From Clostridia bacterium (lineage in GTDB: Bacteria > Bacillota > Clostridia > Oscillospirales > Oscillospiraceae), in contig SAAS01000006.1 in the NCBI GenBank assembly GCA_009929315.1, forward strand, positions 1 through 64,000: 64,000 nt of DNA, given 5' to 3'. The position numbers and the translations under genes were made by a program. Of this stretch, positions 8,576 to 16,808 are shown piece after piece. Within the stretch, counting starts at the first letter, position 1. Each line of letters begins with the position of its first letter. Under the pieces are notes generated by a model. It was not told the origin of the DNA. It searched no databases and worked only from the letters and a program-made list of their open reading frames with translations.

Positions 8576-9451
8576 TTATACTTTTTTAATGACGCGTTTC
8601 CCGATAAGTCCGACAGGTTTAATCACTATAAAGATTATCACTAGCAGATAGAGTATCTGGGTGCCCCAAACGGAAGAAACATAATAGGATAAAAGGTTAT
8701 TTGCGATAGCAAGAATATAAGCGCCGATAACCGGCCCGTAAAAGGTCTGGAAGCCGCCCAGAACACAGGCGATAAAGGCATTAATCTGAACGCTGTCCAT
8801 AAGGTTAACCGTTACCGAGGTGGACGGAGCTATCAGAACGCCCGACAGGGTGCCGAGCACCATCGCGAACGCCCATGCGAAAAGTGTGACCTTTTTCGTC
8901 GGAATGCCGAGCATTCTCGCGGTTTTCTCGTTGGAGGCGGTGGTTCTTATCGCAAGACCAAGCTTAGTCTTTTGCAGAAGTAAGAAAAGCCCGATAGTCA
9001 GGGTAAGACCGATGACGATGTTTAAAAGGCTGTTATAGGAGAGATTCGCCTTGTCAAGAGTAAACGCTCCCGTTTCGAGTATTTTCGGTAAACGGAAGGG
9101 GTCGACTCCGAAAACCATCGGTGCGATTCCCAAAAACACCATCATCATGCCGAGAGTTATGATTTCCTTTCCGCTTCCGGCAACCTTTTTTGTTCGGCGG
9201 ATTATGACAAAGTCAACCACAAAGCCGATGGCTATGGCGGCTATAATGCCGAGCAAAATCGCGAGCAGCAGCGGAACCCCCGCTTTTGTAAATATTATAG
9301 TTACAATATAGGCGCCGAACATTCCCATGACGCCCTGCGCAAAGTTAATTACCAGATTTGTGCGGAAAACTATGATGATTCCCAGTGTCGCCAGAGCATA
9401 AATCGCCCCGGTTTCAAAGCTCCGTAAAAACAGCTGAAGAAAAGTACTCAA
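8576..9451 (-). CDS. livH: Branched-chain-amino-acid-type ABC transporter permease (LivH)
   Basis: A roughly 291-residue permease of the LivH family (FETGAIYALATLGIIIVFRTNLVINFAQG near the N-terminus; about eight membrane segments). The likely start is TTG at 9451, preceded by GGGGGATG and overlapping the stop of the upstream KAS III-like gene by two bases (TTGA), as expected for coupled translation. An ATG at 9466 or 9487 is possible but lies inside the upstream gene. This ties the transporter to the condensing enzyme as one transcript. Confidence 0.85.
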   Translation of the reverse strand: MSTFLQLFLRSFETGAIYALATLGIIIVFRTNLVINFAQGVMGMFGAYIVTIIFTKAGVPLLLAILLGIIAAIAIGFVVDFVIIRRTKKVAGSGKEIITLGMMMVFLGIAPMVFGVDPFRLPKILETGAFTLDKANLSYNSLLNIVIGLTLTIGLFLLLQKTKLGLAIRTTASNEKTARMLGIPTKKVTLFAWAFAMVLGTLSGVLIAPSTSVTVNLMDSVQINAFIACVLGGFQTFYGPVIGAYILAIANNLLSYYVSSVWGTQILYLLVIIFIVIKPVGLIGKRVIKKV

Positions 9452-10482
9452 ATGGCATCCCCCCATCTGATAACATTCGCTGCCCATGTATACCCGATTC
9501 CGGCAGCAATCATAGAAATTACCGTTCCGTCCTTAACTTTTCCCTGCTCAAGTGCGAGCTTGAGCGAGAGGATTTGGTCAACCTGTCCGACATGGCCGTA
9601 GTTTTCAAGGTAAATCGTCTGATCCTCGGTAAGTCCCAGGTCCTTAAGCATGCCGAGATGCCCCGAGCGCTTGATGTGCAAAATGTCCAGAAATCCGATG
9701 TCGTTTCTCGTAAGGCCCGATTTCCGAAGCGACTCGTCAATGCAGTGCATCCAGTTTGGCATGGACACCGTATTAAGAAGTCCCTTCATCTTTGCCGAAT
9801 CCATGAGCCTCAGTTTTCCAAATTCGTTAATGTTCTCGGCGGTTACGGGCTCTTTTATTCCGCCCACCTTGACCCCACAGGTGTTAACAACTGATCCGTC
9901 GCTCATAAGGTGAGTTCCGAGCAGGAGGTTTTTATTATAGTTCTTGCGAAGCAGAATAGCTCCGCCGCCCGCCGCGAGATTAAACATAAATGAAACGCCG
10001 TTATCCGTAAAGTCAATCAAATCGCAGTTTCTGTATCCGCCCGCGACAAGAATATTGTTGCAGTCGTCATCGGAAAGCAGGATGTCCTTTGCCAGCTTCA
10101 TTGCCGTCACGCTTGTGCAGCAGCGGTTCTGTACGTCAAGGCACCAGGCGTTTTTTGCGCCGATGCGGTCCTGAATATAGCAGGCGGAGGTTGTAAGAGG
10201 ATATTCCTTCCATTCTTCGGTGAAGCAGAGTATAGCGTCAATTTCCAGCGGGTCAACGCCTGTACTTTTAATACAATCAAGCGCCGCCAGCGCGCCCATT
10301 TCCTGTGTTCCGTCGCAATCGCCGCTTCCGGGGATGCGCTTTTCAACGATACCGAGCTTATCCGCAATTGCCTCTTCGGTCCAGTTGCCGTTAGTAGCTT
10401 CCGATATTTCCTTTGCTGTCATCCTGTTTTCCGGCAAATAAACACCGAGTCCAACGATGCCAACATTAGTATCTTTTGTCAT
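9448..10482 (-). CDS. KAS III / thiolase-fold condensing enzyme-like protein
   Basis: A 344-residue member of the 3-oxoacyl-ACP synthase III (FabH-like) group, with GIVGLGVYLPENRMT at the N-terminus. The likely nucleophile Cys is in QNRCCTSVTAMKL, and the His region reads DILHIKRSGH. Where FabH has the Asn of YGNTSAAS, this protein reads YGHVGQVD. It therefore keeps the Cys but departs at the His/Asn pair. The start is ATG at 10482 behind GGGAGGAAA. It heads the liv operon and sits under two copies of the shared operator. Canonical fatty-acid initiation is unlikely, since no fab genes are present. Acyl transfer or hydrolysis of a CoA ester during uptake metabolism is conceivable (inference). 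Confidence 0.8.
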   Translation of the reverse strand: MTKDTNVGIVGLGVYLPENRMTAKEISEATNGNWTEEAIADKLGIVEKRIPGSGDCDGTQEMGALAALDCIKSTGVDPLEIDAILCFTEEWKEYPLTTSACYIQDRIGAKNAWCLDVQNRCCTSVTAMKLAKDILLSDDDCNNILVAGGYRNCDLIDFTDNGVSFMFNLAAGGGAILLRKNYNKNLLLGTHLMSDGSVVNTCGVKVGGIKEPVTAENINEFGKLRLMDSAKMKGLLNTVSMPNWMHCIDESLRKSGLTRNDIGFLDILHIKRSGHLGMLKDLGLTEDQTIYLENYGHVGQVDQILSLKLALEQGKVKDGTVISMIAAGIGYTWAANVIRWGDAI

Positions 10483-10510
10483 TTCCGGTTTCCTCCCTGC
10501 CTCCATCAAC

Positions 10511-10526
10511 ATGAATTTGACTTCAT
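10511..10526. promoter_or_regulatory. Operator copy 1 in the KAS III-liv leader
   Basis: ATGAA-TTTGAC-TTCAT, the same 5 bp arms and 6 bp spacer as at 331-350, about 30 bp upstream of the KAS III-like start. Confidence 0.6.
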
Positions 10527-10572
10527 ATTAGAGGTTTTTCACTAAATTAGTTATTCATTATTGTACGTTTTC

Positions 10573-10588
10573 ATGAATGATGATTCGC
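10573..10588. promoter_or_regulatory. Operator copy 2 (imperfect) near the KAS III-liv promoter
   Basis: ATGAA-TGATGA-TTCGC, four of five positions of the second arm weakened at its end, placed just downstream of the predicted -10 on the reverse strand. Confidence 0.5.
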
Positions 10589-10602
10589 TTCTCGACTACA
10601 GC

Positions 10603-10629
10603 ATAATAGACGATATACCGGTTTGTCAA
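10603..10629 (-). promoter_or_regulatory. Promoter of the KAS III-liv operon
   Basis: On the reverse strand: TTGACA (10624-10629), 15 bp, TATTAT (10603-10608). The spacer is shorter than ideal; both operators lie downstream. Confidence 0.55.
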
Positions 10630-10684
10630 GATGTATTTTATATTTATTTTTTATACATTGTTGTGATTATCGACGATTTTGTTG

Positions 10685-10713
10685 TTGACAAACGGAAAAC
10701 TGTATACTATCAT
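10685..10713 (+). promoter_or_regulatory. Promoter of the beta-oxidation-type operon
   Basis: TTGACA (10685-10690), 17 bp, TATCAT (10708-10713), directly followed by the operator at 10718-10733. Confidence 0.65.
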
Positions 10714-10717
10714 GTAC

Positions 10718-10733
10718 ATGAAGGATGATTCAT
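10718..10733. promoter_or_regulatory. Operator of the beta-oxidation-type operon
   Basis: ATGAA-GGATGA-TTCAT, four bases after the -10, exactly the placement seen at the 385 promoter. Confidence 0.65.
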
Positions 10734-10766
10734 ATTTTAAGTTATCATTTGAAAGGTTGATGAATT

Positions 10767-11186
10767 ATGAACGGACGCACTATTTCTCAAATCGCATTGG
10801 GCGATTCCGCAAGCTTTACCAAAACCGTAACAGAGGCTGATGTAGTCCAGTTTGCAGGCATATCCGGAGATTTCAATCCCGCGCACATAGATGCCGTATC
10901 GGCGGAAAAAAGCATATTCGGGCAGCGCATAGCTCACGGAATGCTCTCCGCAGGCTTCATTTCCACTGTTTTAGGAACCCAGCTCCCCGGCCCGGGCACA
11001 ATTTACATGGCTCAGGAGCTTCGTTTTACAAAGCCGGTCTATTTCGGCGATACCGTTACTGCCACCTGCACGGTTGTCGAGAGAATCGAAGAGAAAAACC
11101 GCATTAAGCTTGAAACTATCGTAACAAACCAGCGCGGCGAGACGGTCATCACAGGTTTTGCGACCGTAATGCCTCCCAAGGAATAA
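10767..11186 (+). CDS. MaoC-like (R)-specific enoyl-CoA hydratase
   Basis: A 139-residue single hot-dog-fold protein of the PhaJ/MaoC type. The hydratase motif is FAGISGDFNPAHID with the catalytic Asp and His, followed by the family stretch HGMLSAGFISTVLG. It hydrates a trans-2-enoyl-CoA to the (R)-3-hydroxyacyl-CoA (known for the family), the opposite stereochemistry to the two crotonases in the same operon. ATG at 10767 follows AAAGG. First gene of a six-gene operon. Confidence 0.87.
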   Translation: MNGRTISQIALGDSASFTKTVTEADVVQFAGISGDFNPAHIDAVSAEKSIFGQRIAHGMLSAGFISTVLGTQLPGPGTIYMAQELRFTKPVYFGDTVTATCTVVERIEEKNRIKLETIVTNQRGETVITGFATVMPPKE

Positions 11187-11252
11187 TTGAACGCGCGGCT
11201 TTTTATATGCCGCAGATTGATTTTACTTAAATATATTAAGGAAGTGATACTC

Positions 11253-12029
11253 GTGTCGTTTGTCAAATCCGAACAAAGCGGACATGTGGCAATTCTGACA
11301 ATAAGCCGCCCCGAAGCTCTCAACGCCCTGAACTCGCAGGTGCTAAATGACCTCGAGGACGCAATCATCGAAGTTGAGCGCGATGCGGAAACCTACGCAG
11401 TTATTATCACCGGCGAGGGACGCGCCTTTGTGGCCGGAGCCGACATCGCAGAAATGAGGGGCTTTTCCGCTGCCGAAGGCAAGGCTTTCGGTGTTCGCGG
11501 CGGCGAGGTGCTTTTAAAACTTGAAAATATGAGTAAGCCCGTCATTGCTGCAATTAACGGCTTCGCCCTCGGCGGCGGCTGCGAGCTGGCAATGGCCTGC
11601 GATATACGTCTTGCCTCGGAGAGCGCAAAATTCGGTCAGCCGGAAACAGGGCTCGGCATTACCCCGGGCTTTGGCGGAACTCAGAGGCTGCCCCGCATAG
11701 TGGGTCTTGCAAAGGCCATGGAACTGATTTTCACGGCGAAAGTCATCGGTGCCGCGGAAGCCTTACAAATCGGTCTTGTCAGCTATGTCTGCCCGCCCGA
11801 GGAGCTAATGCCGAAAGCTCTGGAGCTTGCGGAAAAAATCGCGGTCAACGCCCCTATTGCCGTGCGCGAATCCAAGCGCTGCATCCGTATGGGTATGCAG
11901 ACGGATATCCACACTGGCTCCGCCTTCGAGGCAGAGGCCTTCGGCGTAAGCTGCGGCAGCTCCGATAAAAACGAGGGCATGGACGCATTCTTGGAAAAGC
12001 GCAAGGAAAAGAACTTCTTGGGAAAATAG
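11253..12029 (+). CDS. Enoyl-CoA hydratase (crotonase), paralog 1
   Basis: A 258-residue crotonase. The oxyanion segment [10 protein letters not shown], the first catalytic Glu in [19 protein letters not shown] and the second in KAMELIF are all present. I place the start at GTG 11253, eight bases after AGGAAG, because the length then equals that of the paralog at 15382. It should interconvert crotonyl-CoA (or a related enoyl-CoA) and the (S)-3-hydroxyacyl-CoA, feeding the dehydrogenase encoded next. Confidence 0.9.
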   Translation: MSFVKSEQSGHVAILTISRPEALNALNSQVLNDLEDAIIEVERDAETYAVIITGEGRAFVAGADIAEMRGFSAAEGKAFGVRGGEVLLKLENMSKPVIAAINGFALGGGCELAMACDIRLASESAKFGQPETGLGITPGFGGTQRLPRIVGLAKAMELIFTAKVIGAAEALQIGLVSYVCPPEELMPKALELAEKIAVNAPIAVRESKRCIRMGMQTDIHTGSAFEAEAFGVSCGSSDKNEGMDAFLEKRKEKNFLGK

Positions 12030-12087
12030 AAAATCGCCCTGTCGAACGTGCAGAGCGGCAAATAAATTATTTGAGAGGGATATTTCT

Positions 12088-12936
12088 ATGAATAAAATTG
12101 TCGTCATCGGCGGCGGAACCATGGGACTTGACATCGCTCAGGTTTTTGCAAAACAGGAGTTTGATGTTGTTGTCCGCGACATAAGCGAAGAGCTGATTTC
12201 CGCATCGGCAGCAAGACTTGACAAGGGACTTTCCAAGCTTGCCGCAAAGGGAAAAATGAGTGAGGCCGATGTGAAGGCCATTCTTTCCAAAATCGCTTTC
12301 ACCGTGGACATCAGAGCCGCAGCGGACGCAGATCTTGTCATTGAGGCTGCTGTCGAGAATCTGAATATTAAAAAGCAGATTTTCGCGGAGCTTGACGGTA
12401 TCTGCAAATCGGAGACCATTTTCGCCACCAACACCTCCTCCATCTCCATCTCCGCGATTGCCTCCGCAACCAAGCGCGCCGATAAATTTATCGGTATGCA
12501 CTTTTTTAACCCCGCAACCGTTATGAAGCTCGTTGAGGTCATCCGCGGTGCGAACACCTCCGATGAAACCTTTAGTGCAATTTCGGAGCTGTCGGTAAAG
12601 CTCGGCAAAACCCCCGTTGAGGTTGCCGAGGCTCCCGGTTTTGTTGTAAACAAGCTCCTTGTTCCGATGATTAACGAGGCTGTCGGTCTTCTGGAAACCG
12701 GCGTTGCCTCAGTTAAGGATATCGACACCGCCATGTGCCTCGGCGCAAACCACCCGATGGGACCTCTGGCTCTGGGTGATTTTATCGGACTTGACATTTG
12801 TCTTTCAATCATGGATACGCTATATTCGGAAACAGGCGACCCCAAGTACCGCGCGGCGCTTCTGCTTCGCAAAATGGTACGCGGCGGGCTTCTGGGCAAA
12901 AAGACCGGCAAGGGCTTCTACGATTACAGCGCATAA
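12088..12936 (+). CDS. hbd: 3-hydroxybutyryl-CoA dehydrogenase
   Basis: A 282-residue NAD(P)-dependent 3-hydroxyacyl-CoA dehydrogenase of the usual clostridial Hbd length. The N-terminal Rossmann motif is [15 protein letters not shown], the catalytic His lies in [16 protein letters not shown], and the C-terminal domain carries [16 protein letters not shown]. It oxidises (S)-3-hydroxyacyl-CoA to 3-ketoacyl-CoA or runs in reverse for butyrate synthesis. AGAGGGA lies before ATG 12088. Confidence 0.92.
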   Translation: MNKIVVIGGGTMGLDIAQVFAKQEFDVVVRDISEELISASAARLDKGLSKLAAKGKMSEADVKAILSKIAFTVDIRAAADADLVIEAAVENLNIKKQIFAELDGICKSETIFATNTSSISISAIASATKRADKFIGMHFFNPATVMKLVEVIRGANTSDETFSAISELSVKLGKTPVEVAEAPGFVVNKLLVPMINEAVGLLETGVASVKDIDTAMCLGANHPMGPLALGDFIGLDICLSIMDTLYSETGDPKYRAALLLRKMVRGGLLGKKTGKGFYDYSA

Positions 12937-12987
12937 CGAAAGCTAAAAATCGGCTAACACATATATAATAAAAGGAAGGGTGTCAAA

Positions 12988-14130
12988 ATGGATTTCAAAT
13001 TAAGCGCTGAAGAGCAGGAAGTATTGTCAATGCTGCACGACTTCTGCCTTAAGGAAGTCAAACCGCTCGCGGCGATTATCGATGAAGAGGAGCGTTTCCC
13101 CGAGGAAACCTATCATAAGCTCGCCGAAATGGGAATGATGGGCGTATGGGTTCCCGAGGAGTACGGCGGCTGCGGCCTCAGCTATCTTGCCTATATCGCG
13201 GCCTGCGAGGAAATCGCAAAATACTGCGCGACGACCAGCGTTATGCTATCGGGACACAGCTCGCTTTGCTGCTGGCCCATCTATGAATACGGTACCGAGG
13301 CGCAGAAGCAAAAGTATTTGGTTCCTCTGGCAACTGGCGAAAAGCTCGGCGCCTTCGCTCTGACTGAGCCGTGCGCCGGAACAGATGCCGCCATGCAGAA
13401 GACCACAGCCGAGGACAAGGGCGACCACTACCTCATTAACGGCAGCAAGATATTTATTACAAACGGCTACTATGGCGACACCTACATAGTTTTCGCCATG
13501 ACAAATAAGGAGCTCGGCAACAAGGGTATTTCCGCCTTCATCCTTGAAAAGGGCATGGAGGGCTTCACCTTCGGAACCAAGGAAAAGAAGATGGGTATCC
13601 GCGGCAGCGCCACTTATGAGCTCATTTTCAACAACGTCAAGGTTCCCAAGGAAAACCTCCTCGGCGAAGAGGGCAAAGGCTTCAAGATTGCCATGACAAC
13701 TCTCGACGGCGGACGTATAGGCATCGGCGCGCAGGCACTGGGTATCGCTCAGGGCTCCATCGACGAATGTGTCAAGTACGTTTCCGAGCGCGTACAGTTC
13801 GGCAAGAAAATCAGCCAGTTCCAGAACACCCAGTTCCAGCTCGCCGATATGCAGACCAAGACAGACGCCGCCCGCCTTCTCATCTACCGCGCGGCGCAGG
13901 CGAAGCAGGACCACGAGCAGTATAATCACCTTGCCGCTATGGGCAAGCTCTTTGCCTCCGAAAACGCAAGCGACGTCACGCGCCGCACCCTCCAGCTCAT
14001 CGGCGGCTACGGCTATACCCGTGAATATCCGTTTGAGCGTATGATGCGCGACGCGAAAATCACCGAAATTTACGAAGGCACCTCCGAGGTTCAGCGTATG
14101 GTCATTTCCTCTTGGATGGGGCTTAAATAA
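12988..14130 (+). CDS. Acyl-CoA dehydrogenase, short-chain/butyryl-CoA type
   Basis: A 380-residue FAD-dependent acyl-CoA dehydrogenase with complete family blocks: FALTEPCAGTDA near residues 128-139, FITNGYYGDTYIVFA, the RIGIGAQALGIAQG helix, and the catalytic base in ITEIYEGTSEVQRM. The length matches Bcd/SCAD. Such enzymes need an electron-transfer flavoprotein partner, and no etfAB gene is visible within this window. It sits between hbd and thiolase in one operon. Confidence 0.92.
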   Translation: MDFKLSAEEQEVLSMLHDFCLKEVKPLAAIIDEEERFPEETYHKLAEMGMMGVWVPEEYGGCGLSYLAYIAACEEIAKYCATTSVMLSGHSSLCCWPIYEYGTEAQKQKYLVPLATGEKLGAFALTEPCAGTDAAMQKTTAEDKGDHYLINGSKIFITNGYYGDTYIVFAMTNKELGNKGISAFILEKGMEGFTFGTKEKKMGIRGSATYELIFNNVKVPKENLLGEEGKGFKIAMTTLDGGRIGIGAQALGIAQGSIDECVKYVSERVQFGKKISQFQNTQFQLADMQTKTDAARLLIYRAAQAKQDHEQYNHLAAMGKLFASENASDVTRRTLQLIGGYGYTREYPFERMMRDAKITEIYEGTSEVQRMVISSWMGLK

Positions 14131-14186
14131 TACGCCGAGCCCCCAAACCCAACTTGTAAATGAAATTGACTATTCGGAGGAAAAAA

Positions 14187-15371
14187 ATGAAAGACCTTTA
14201 TGTTGTAAATTGCTGCCGCACAGCCATCGGCAGCTTCGGCGGCGCCCTGAAGGATGTTTCCGCCACAGAGCTCGGTGCCATAGTCATTAAAGAAACCCTT
14301 CGCCGCGCAAATGTTTCGCCCGAGAACGTGGACGAAGTAATATTCGGCTGCGTGCTGACCGCGGGACTCGGCCAGAATGTCGCAAGACAGGCGGCGGTTA
14401 AGGCAGGCATACCCGTTGAAGTTCCCGCTTATGCCGTTAACATGCTCTGCGGCAGCGGCATGAAAAGCCTCATCGAGGCCGCGCGCTCCATTCTCGCCGG
14501 AGACGCGGATATCATCGTTGCGGGCGGAACCGAAAACATGTCCGCCGCCCCTTATACGGTCCCTTCCGCGCGCTTCGGCGCACGCATGGGCTCGGCAAAG
14601 CTTGTAGACACAATGATTAACGACGGACTCACCGACGCCTTTAACAATTACCACATGGGCGTTACCGCCGAAAATATCTGCGACGATTGGAAGCTCACCC
14701 GTGAAGAGCTTGACGCCTTCGCTCTGCAGTCCCAGCAGAAAACAGCCGCGGCCCAGGCCTCCGGCAGGTTCAAGGACGAGATTGTCCCCGTCCCCGTCAA
14801 GGTCAAGCGCGAAACGGTAAACTTTGAAACGGACGAATTTCCGAGAAACGACACAAGCGCTGAGAGCCTTGCAAAGCTAAAGCCCTCGTTCAAATCCGAA
14901 AACGGAATGGTTACAGCAGGCAACGCCTCAGGAATCAACGACGGTGCCGCGGCGATACTTCTCGCTTCCGGTGAAGCTGTCGAAAAATACGGTCTTAAGC
15001 CCATGGCGAAGCTCATCGGCTGGGGTCAGGGCGGCGTTGACCCGAGAATAATGGGCATAGGCCCCGTTCCCGCCTCCAGAAACGCCCTTAAAAAGGCCGG
15101 GCTCACCATTGAGGACATCGACCTTGTAGAGGCGAACGAAGCCTTTGCCGCACAGTCCCTCGCGGTTGCGCGAGAGCTCAACTTTGATGTAAGCCGCGTC
15201 AATGTAAACGGCGGTGCTATCGCTCTCGGCCATCCCATCGGCGCTTCGGGAGCACGCATAATCGTAAGCCTGCTCCATGAACTTTTAAAGAGGGATGACG
15301 CTAAAATCGGCCTCGCCACTCTTTGCATAGGCGGAGGCATGGGCGTAGCCACAATCTACGAAAAGTGCTGA
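14187..15371 (+). CDS. Acetyl-CoA acetyltransferase (thiolase)
   Basis: A 394-residue thiolase with the acylated Cys88 in NMLCGSGMKSL, the His motif GGAIALGHPIGASGAR and the second Cys in LCIGGGMGVA. It starts at ATG 14187 behind GGAGG; the in-frame ATG at 14160 lacks a site. It catalyses acetoacetyl-CoA condensation or thiolysis. With hbd, the crotonases and the acyl-CoA dehydrogenase it completes the four-step cycle between two acetyl-CoA and butyryl-CoA. Confidence 0.93.
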   Translation: MKDLYVVNCCRTAIGSFGGALKDVSATELGAIVIKETLRRANVSPENVDEVIFGCVLTAGLGQNVARQAAVKAGIPVEVPAYAVNMLCGSGMKSLIEAARSILAGDADIIVAGGTENMSAAPYTVPSARFGARMGSAKLVDTMINDGLTDAFNNYHMGVTAENICDDWKLTREELDAFALQSQQKTAAAQASGRFKDEIVPVPVKVKRETVNFETDEFPRNDTSAESLAKLKPSFKSENGMVTAGNASGINDGAAAILLASGEAVEKYGLKPMAKLIGWGQGGVDPRIMGIGPVPASRNALKKAGLTIEDIDLVEANEAFAAQSLAVARELNFDVSRVNVNGGAIALGHPIGASGARIIVSLLHELLKRDDAKIGLATLCIGGGMGVATIYEKC

Positions 15372-15381
15372 GGACTTAAAA

Positions 15382-16158
15382 ATGGGATATATAATACTCG
15401 AACAGCAGGGTCATGTCGGAATAATAACCATAAACCGCTTTGAAACTCTCAATTCTCTCAATTCCGACGTGCTTTCGGATCTCAACCGGACATTGGACGT
15501 GCTTGAGGCAAACGAAGATATATATGTAGTTATCCTGACTGGAAAAGGCCGTTCCTTTGCCGCGGGAGAGGATATTGCCGAGATGCGCGATTTCGGCGCC
15601 GTGGAAGGCAAAGCCTTCAGCGATTTCGGAAACGCAATATCGCTTCGTATCGAAAATTTCCCTAAGCCCGTCATCGCGGCCGTCAACGGCTTCGCTCTCG
15701 GCGGCGGCTGTGAGCTTGCTATGGCTTGCGATATCCGTATCGCAAGCGAAAACGCGAAGTTCAGCCAGCCTGAAGTTGGTTTGGGTATTATCCCGGGTTT
15801 CGGCGGAACCCAGCGGCTTCCACGCATCGTCGGTATCGGAAAGGCTATGGAGCTTATTCTGAGCGCCAGAACCATCAACGCGGCGGAAGCGAAGGAAATA
15901 GGCCTTGTAAATCAGGTCGTGGCACACGAAAAGCTCATGGAAACAGCTCTTGAGCTTGCCAACGCAATAGCTTCAAAGGCGCAGATTGCCGTTCGTTTTG
16001 CTAAGCAGTGCATTCGCCGCGGCATGCAGGCGGATATTAACTCAGCCGCGAATTATGAGGCGCTCGCCTTCGGAATCTGCTGCGATACGGAAGATCAGTT
16101 CGACGCTATGAACGCCTTTGTCTCAAACACCGAGTTAAAGGGCTTTAAAAACCGTTAA
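15382..16158 (+). CDS. Enoyl-CoA hydratase (crotonase), paralog 2
   Basis: A second 258-residue crotonase, closely alike in length and motifs to the one at 11253. Catalytic Glu residues are present in [19 protein letters not shown] and KAMELIL. The oxyanion segment reads FAAGEDIAEM, with Glu where paralog 1 has Ala. It begins 10 bp after the thiolase stop and ends the operon. Having two crotonases and a MaoC hydratase in one operon suggests different enoyl-CoA substrates rather than redundancy (inference). Confidence 0.9.
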   Translation: MGYIILEQQGHVGIITINRFETLNSLNSDVLSDLNRTLDVLEANEDIYVVILTGKGRSFAAGEDIAEMRDFGAVEGKAFSDFGNAISLRIENFPKPVIAAVNGFALGGGCELAMACDIRIASENAKFSQPEVGLGIIPGFGGTQRLPRIVGIGKAMELILSARTINAAEAKEIGLVNQVVAHEKLMETALELANAIASKAQIAVRFAKQCIRRGMQADINSAANYEALAFGICCDTEDQFDAMNAFVSNTELKGFKNR

Positions 16159-16227
16159 GCCCATTTCTTTATTATTTTGATAATTCTCTTGTCTCCATAA
16201 ATTCTTGCACAATCCTCCTCCAAAAGG

Positions 16228-16258
16228 GGCCGGCGTTATTCGTAGCGTCGGCTTCTTT
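16228..16258 (+). terminator. Terminator of the beta-oxidation-type operon
   Basis: GCCGGCG(C/T)TA-type stem (GCCGGCGTTA / TAGCGTCGGC) followed by TTCTTTT, 70 bp past the last crotonase. A second hairpin (GCCGCGC/GCGCGGC, about 16320-16355) separates it from the convergent ferritin-like gene. Confidence 0.65.
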
Positions 16259-16354
16259 TGGTATTTCAAAGCTCGATTTCCGCGAATAAAGCCTGTTTTT
16301 ATCTTTAGGCGAGAACAAGCCGCGCCTATACACTTTATATACGCGCGGCTTTGT

Positions 16355-16669
16355 TTATTGCAGCTGCCCCTGAAAATTCTGCTGCTGCTGAGTTATAATC
16401 GCCTGTTTGCCCTTCACCGCGTGCTCCTCTTCCTTTGGGCAGAGTATATAAAGCAGTTGCGTAAGCTCTCCCACATGCTGCCTCTCCTCATCGGCAATAT
16501 GCAAAAGAACTTTTTTTACTCGCTCGTCGTCTGTCGAAGCGGCATGGGCCTCATAGCCGATAATCGCCTCAAGCTCTCCGGCTAAATCCACCCGAAGCGC
16601 CTGAAGCGTTTCGTCAAAGCTCATTTGCTTTGTAACATTTGCAACAAACGGATTTCCCAAAAGTGCCAT
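16355..16669 (-). CDS. Small ferritin-like/rubrerythrin-like helical protein
   Basis: A 104-residue protein starting at ATG 16669 behind GGGGGTG. Two helices carry metal-ligand-like spacings: DLAGELEAIIGYEAHA and LLHIADEERQHVGEL (ExxH), as in ferritin-like two-helix proteins that dimerise to build a di-iron site. The C-terminus is Gln-rich (QQQQNFQGQLQ). Such proteins occur as encapsulin cargo or iron/peroxide handlers; no encapsulin gene is seen nearby. Function is therefore open. Confidence 0.7.
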   Translation of the reverse strand: MALLGNPFVANVTKQMSFDETLQALRVDLAGELEAIIGYEAHAASTDDERVKKVLLHIADEERQHVGELTQLLYILCPKEEEHAVKGKQAIITQQQQNFQGQLQ

Positions 16670-16758
16670 AACTTCACCCCCTGTATTCGTTTCCCCTTTT
16701 ATAATAATGGCACTGTTTATTTTTCTCATTTAGCTCTGTTTTATACTAAAAAGGCGCT

Positions 16759-16799
16759 AAAAAAAGACGTCCGAAAGCAAAGCTTTCAGGCGTCTTTTC
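16759..16799 (-). terminator. Terminator of the amtB-P-II operon
   Basis: On the reverse strand, a GACG..CGTC stem with inner GAAAGC/GCTTTC, followed by seven T, 10 bp after the P-II stop. Confidence 0.75.
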
Positions 16800-16808
16800 T
16801 CTTAAATC

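Noticed and set aside
2202-10482. Olefin-type OleABCD pathway because of KAS III-like plus alpha/beta hydrolases
   Set aside because: No OleC-like AMP ligase or OleD-like reductase is present, and the transporter and CoA-transferase do not fit.
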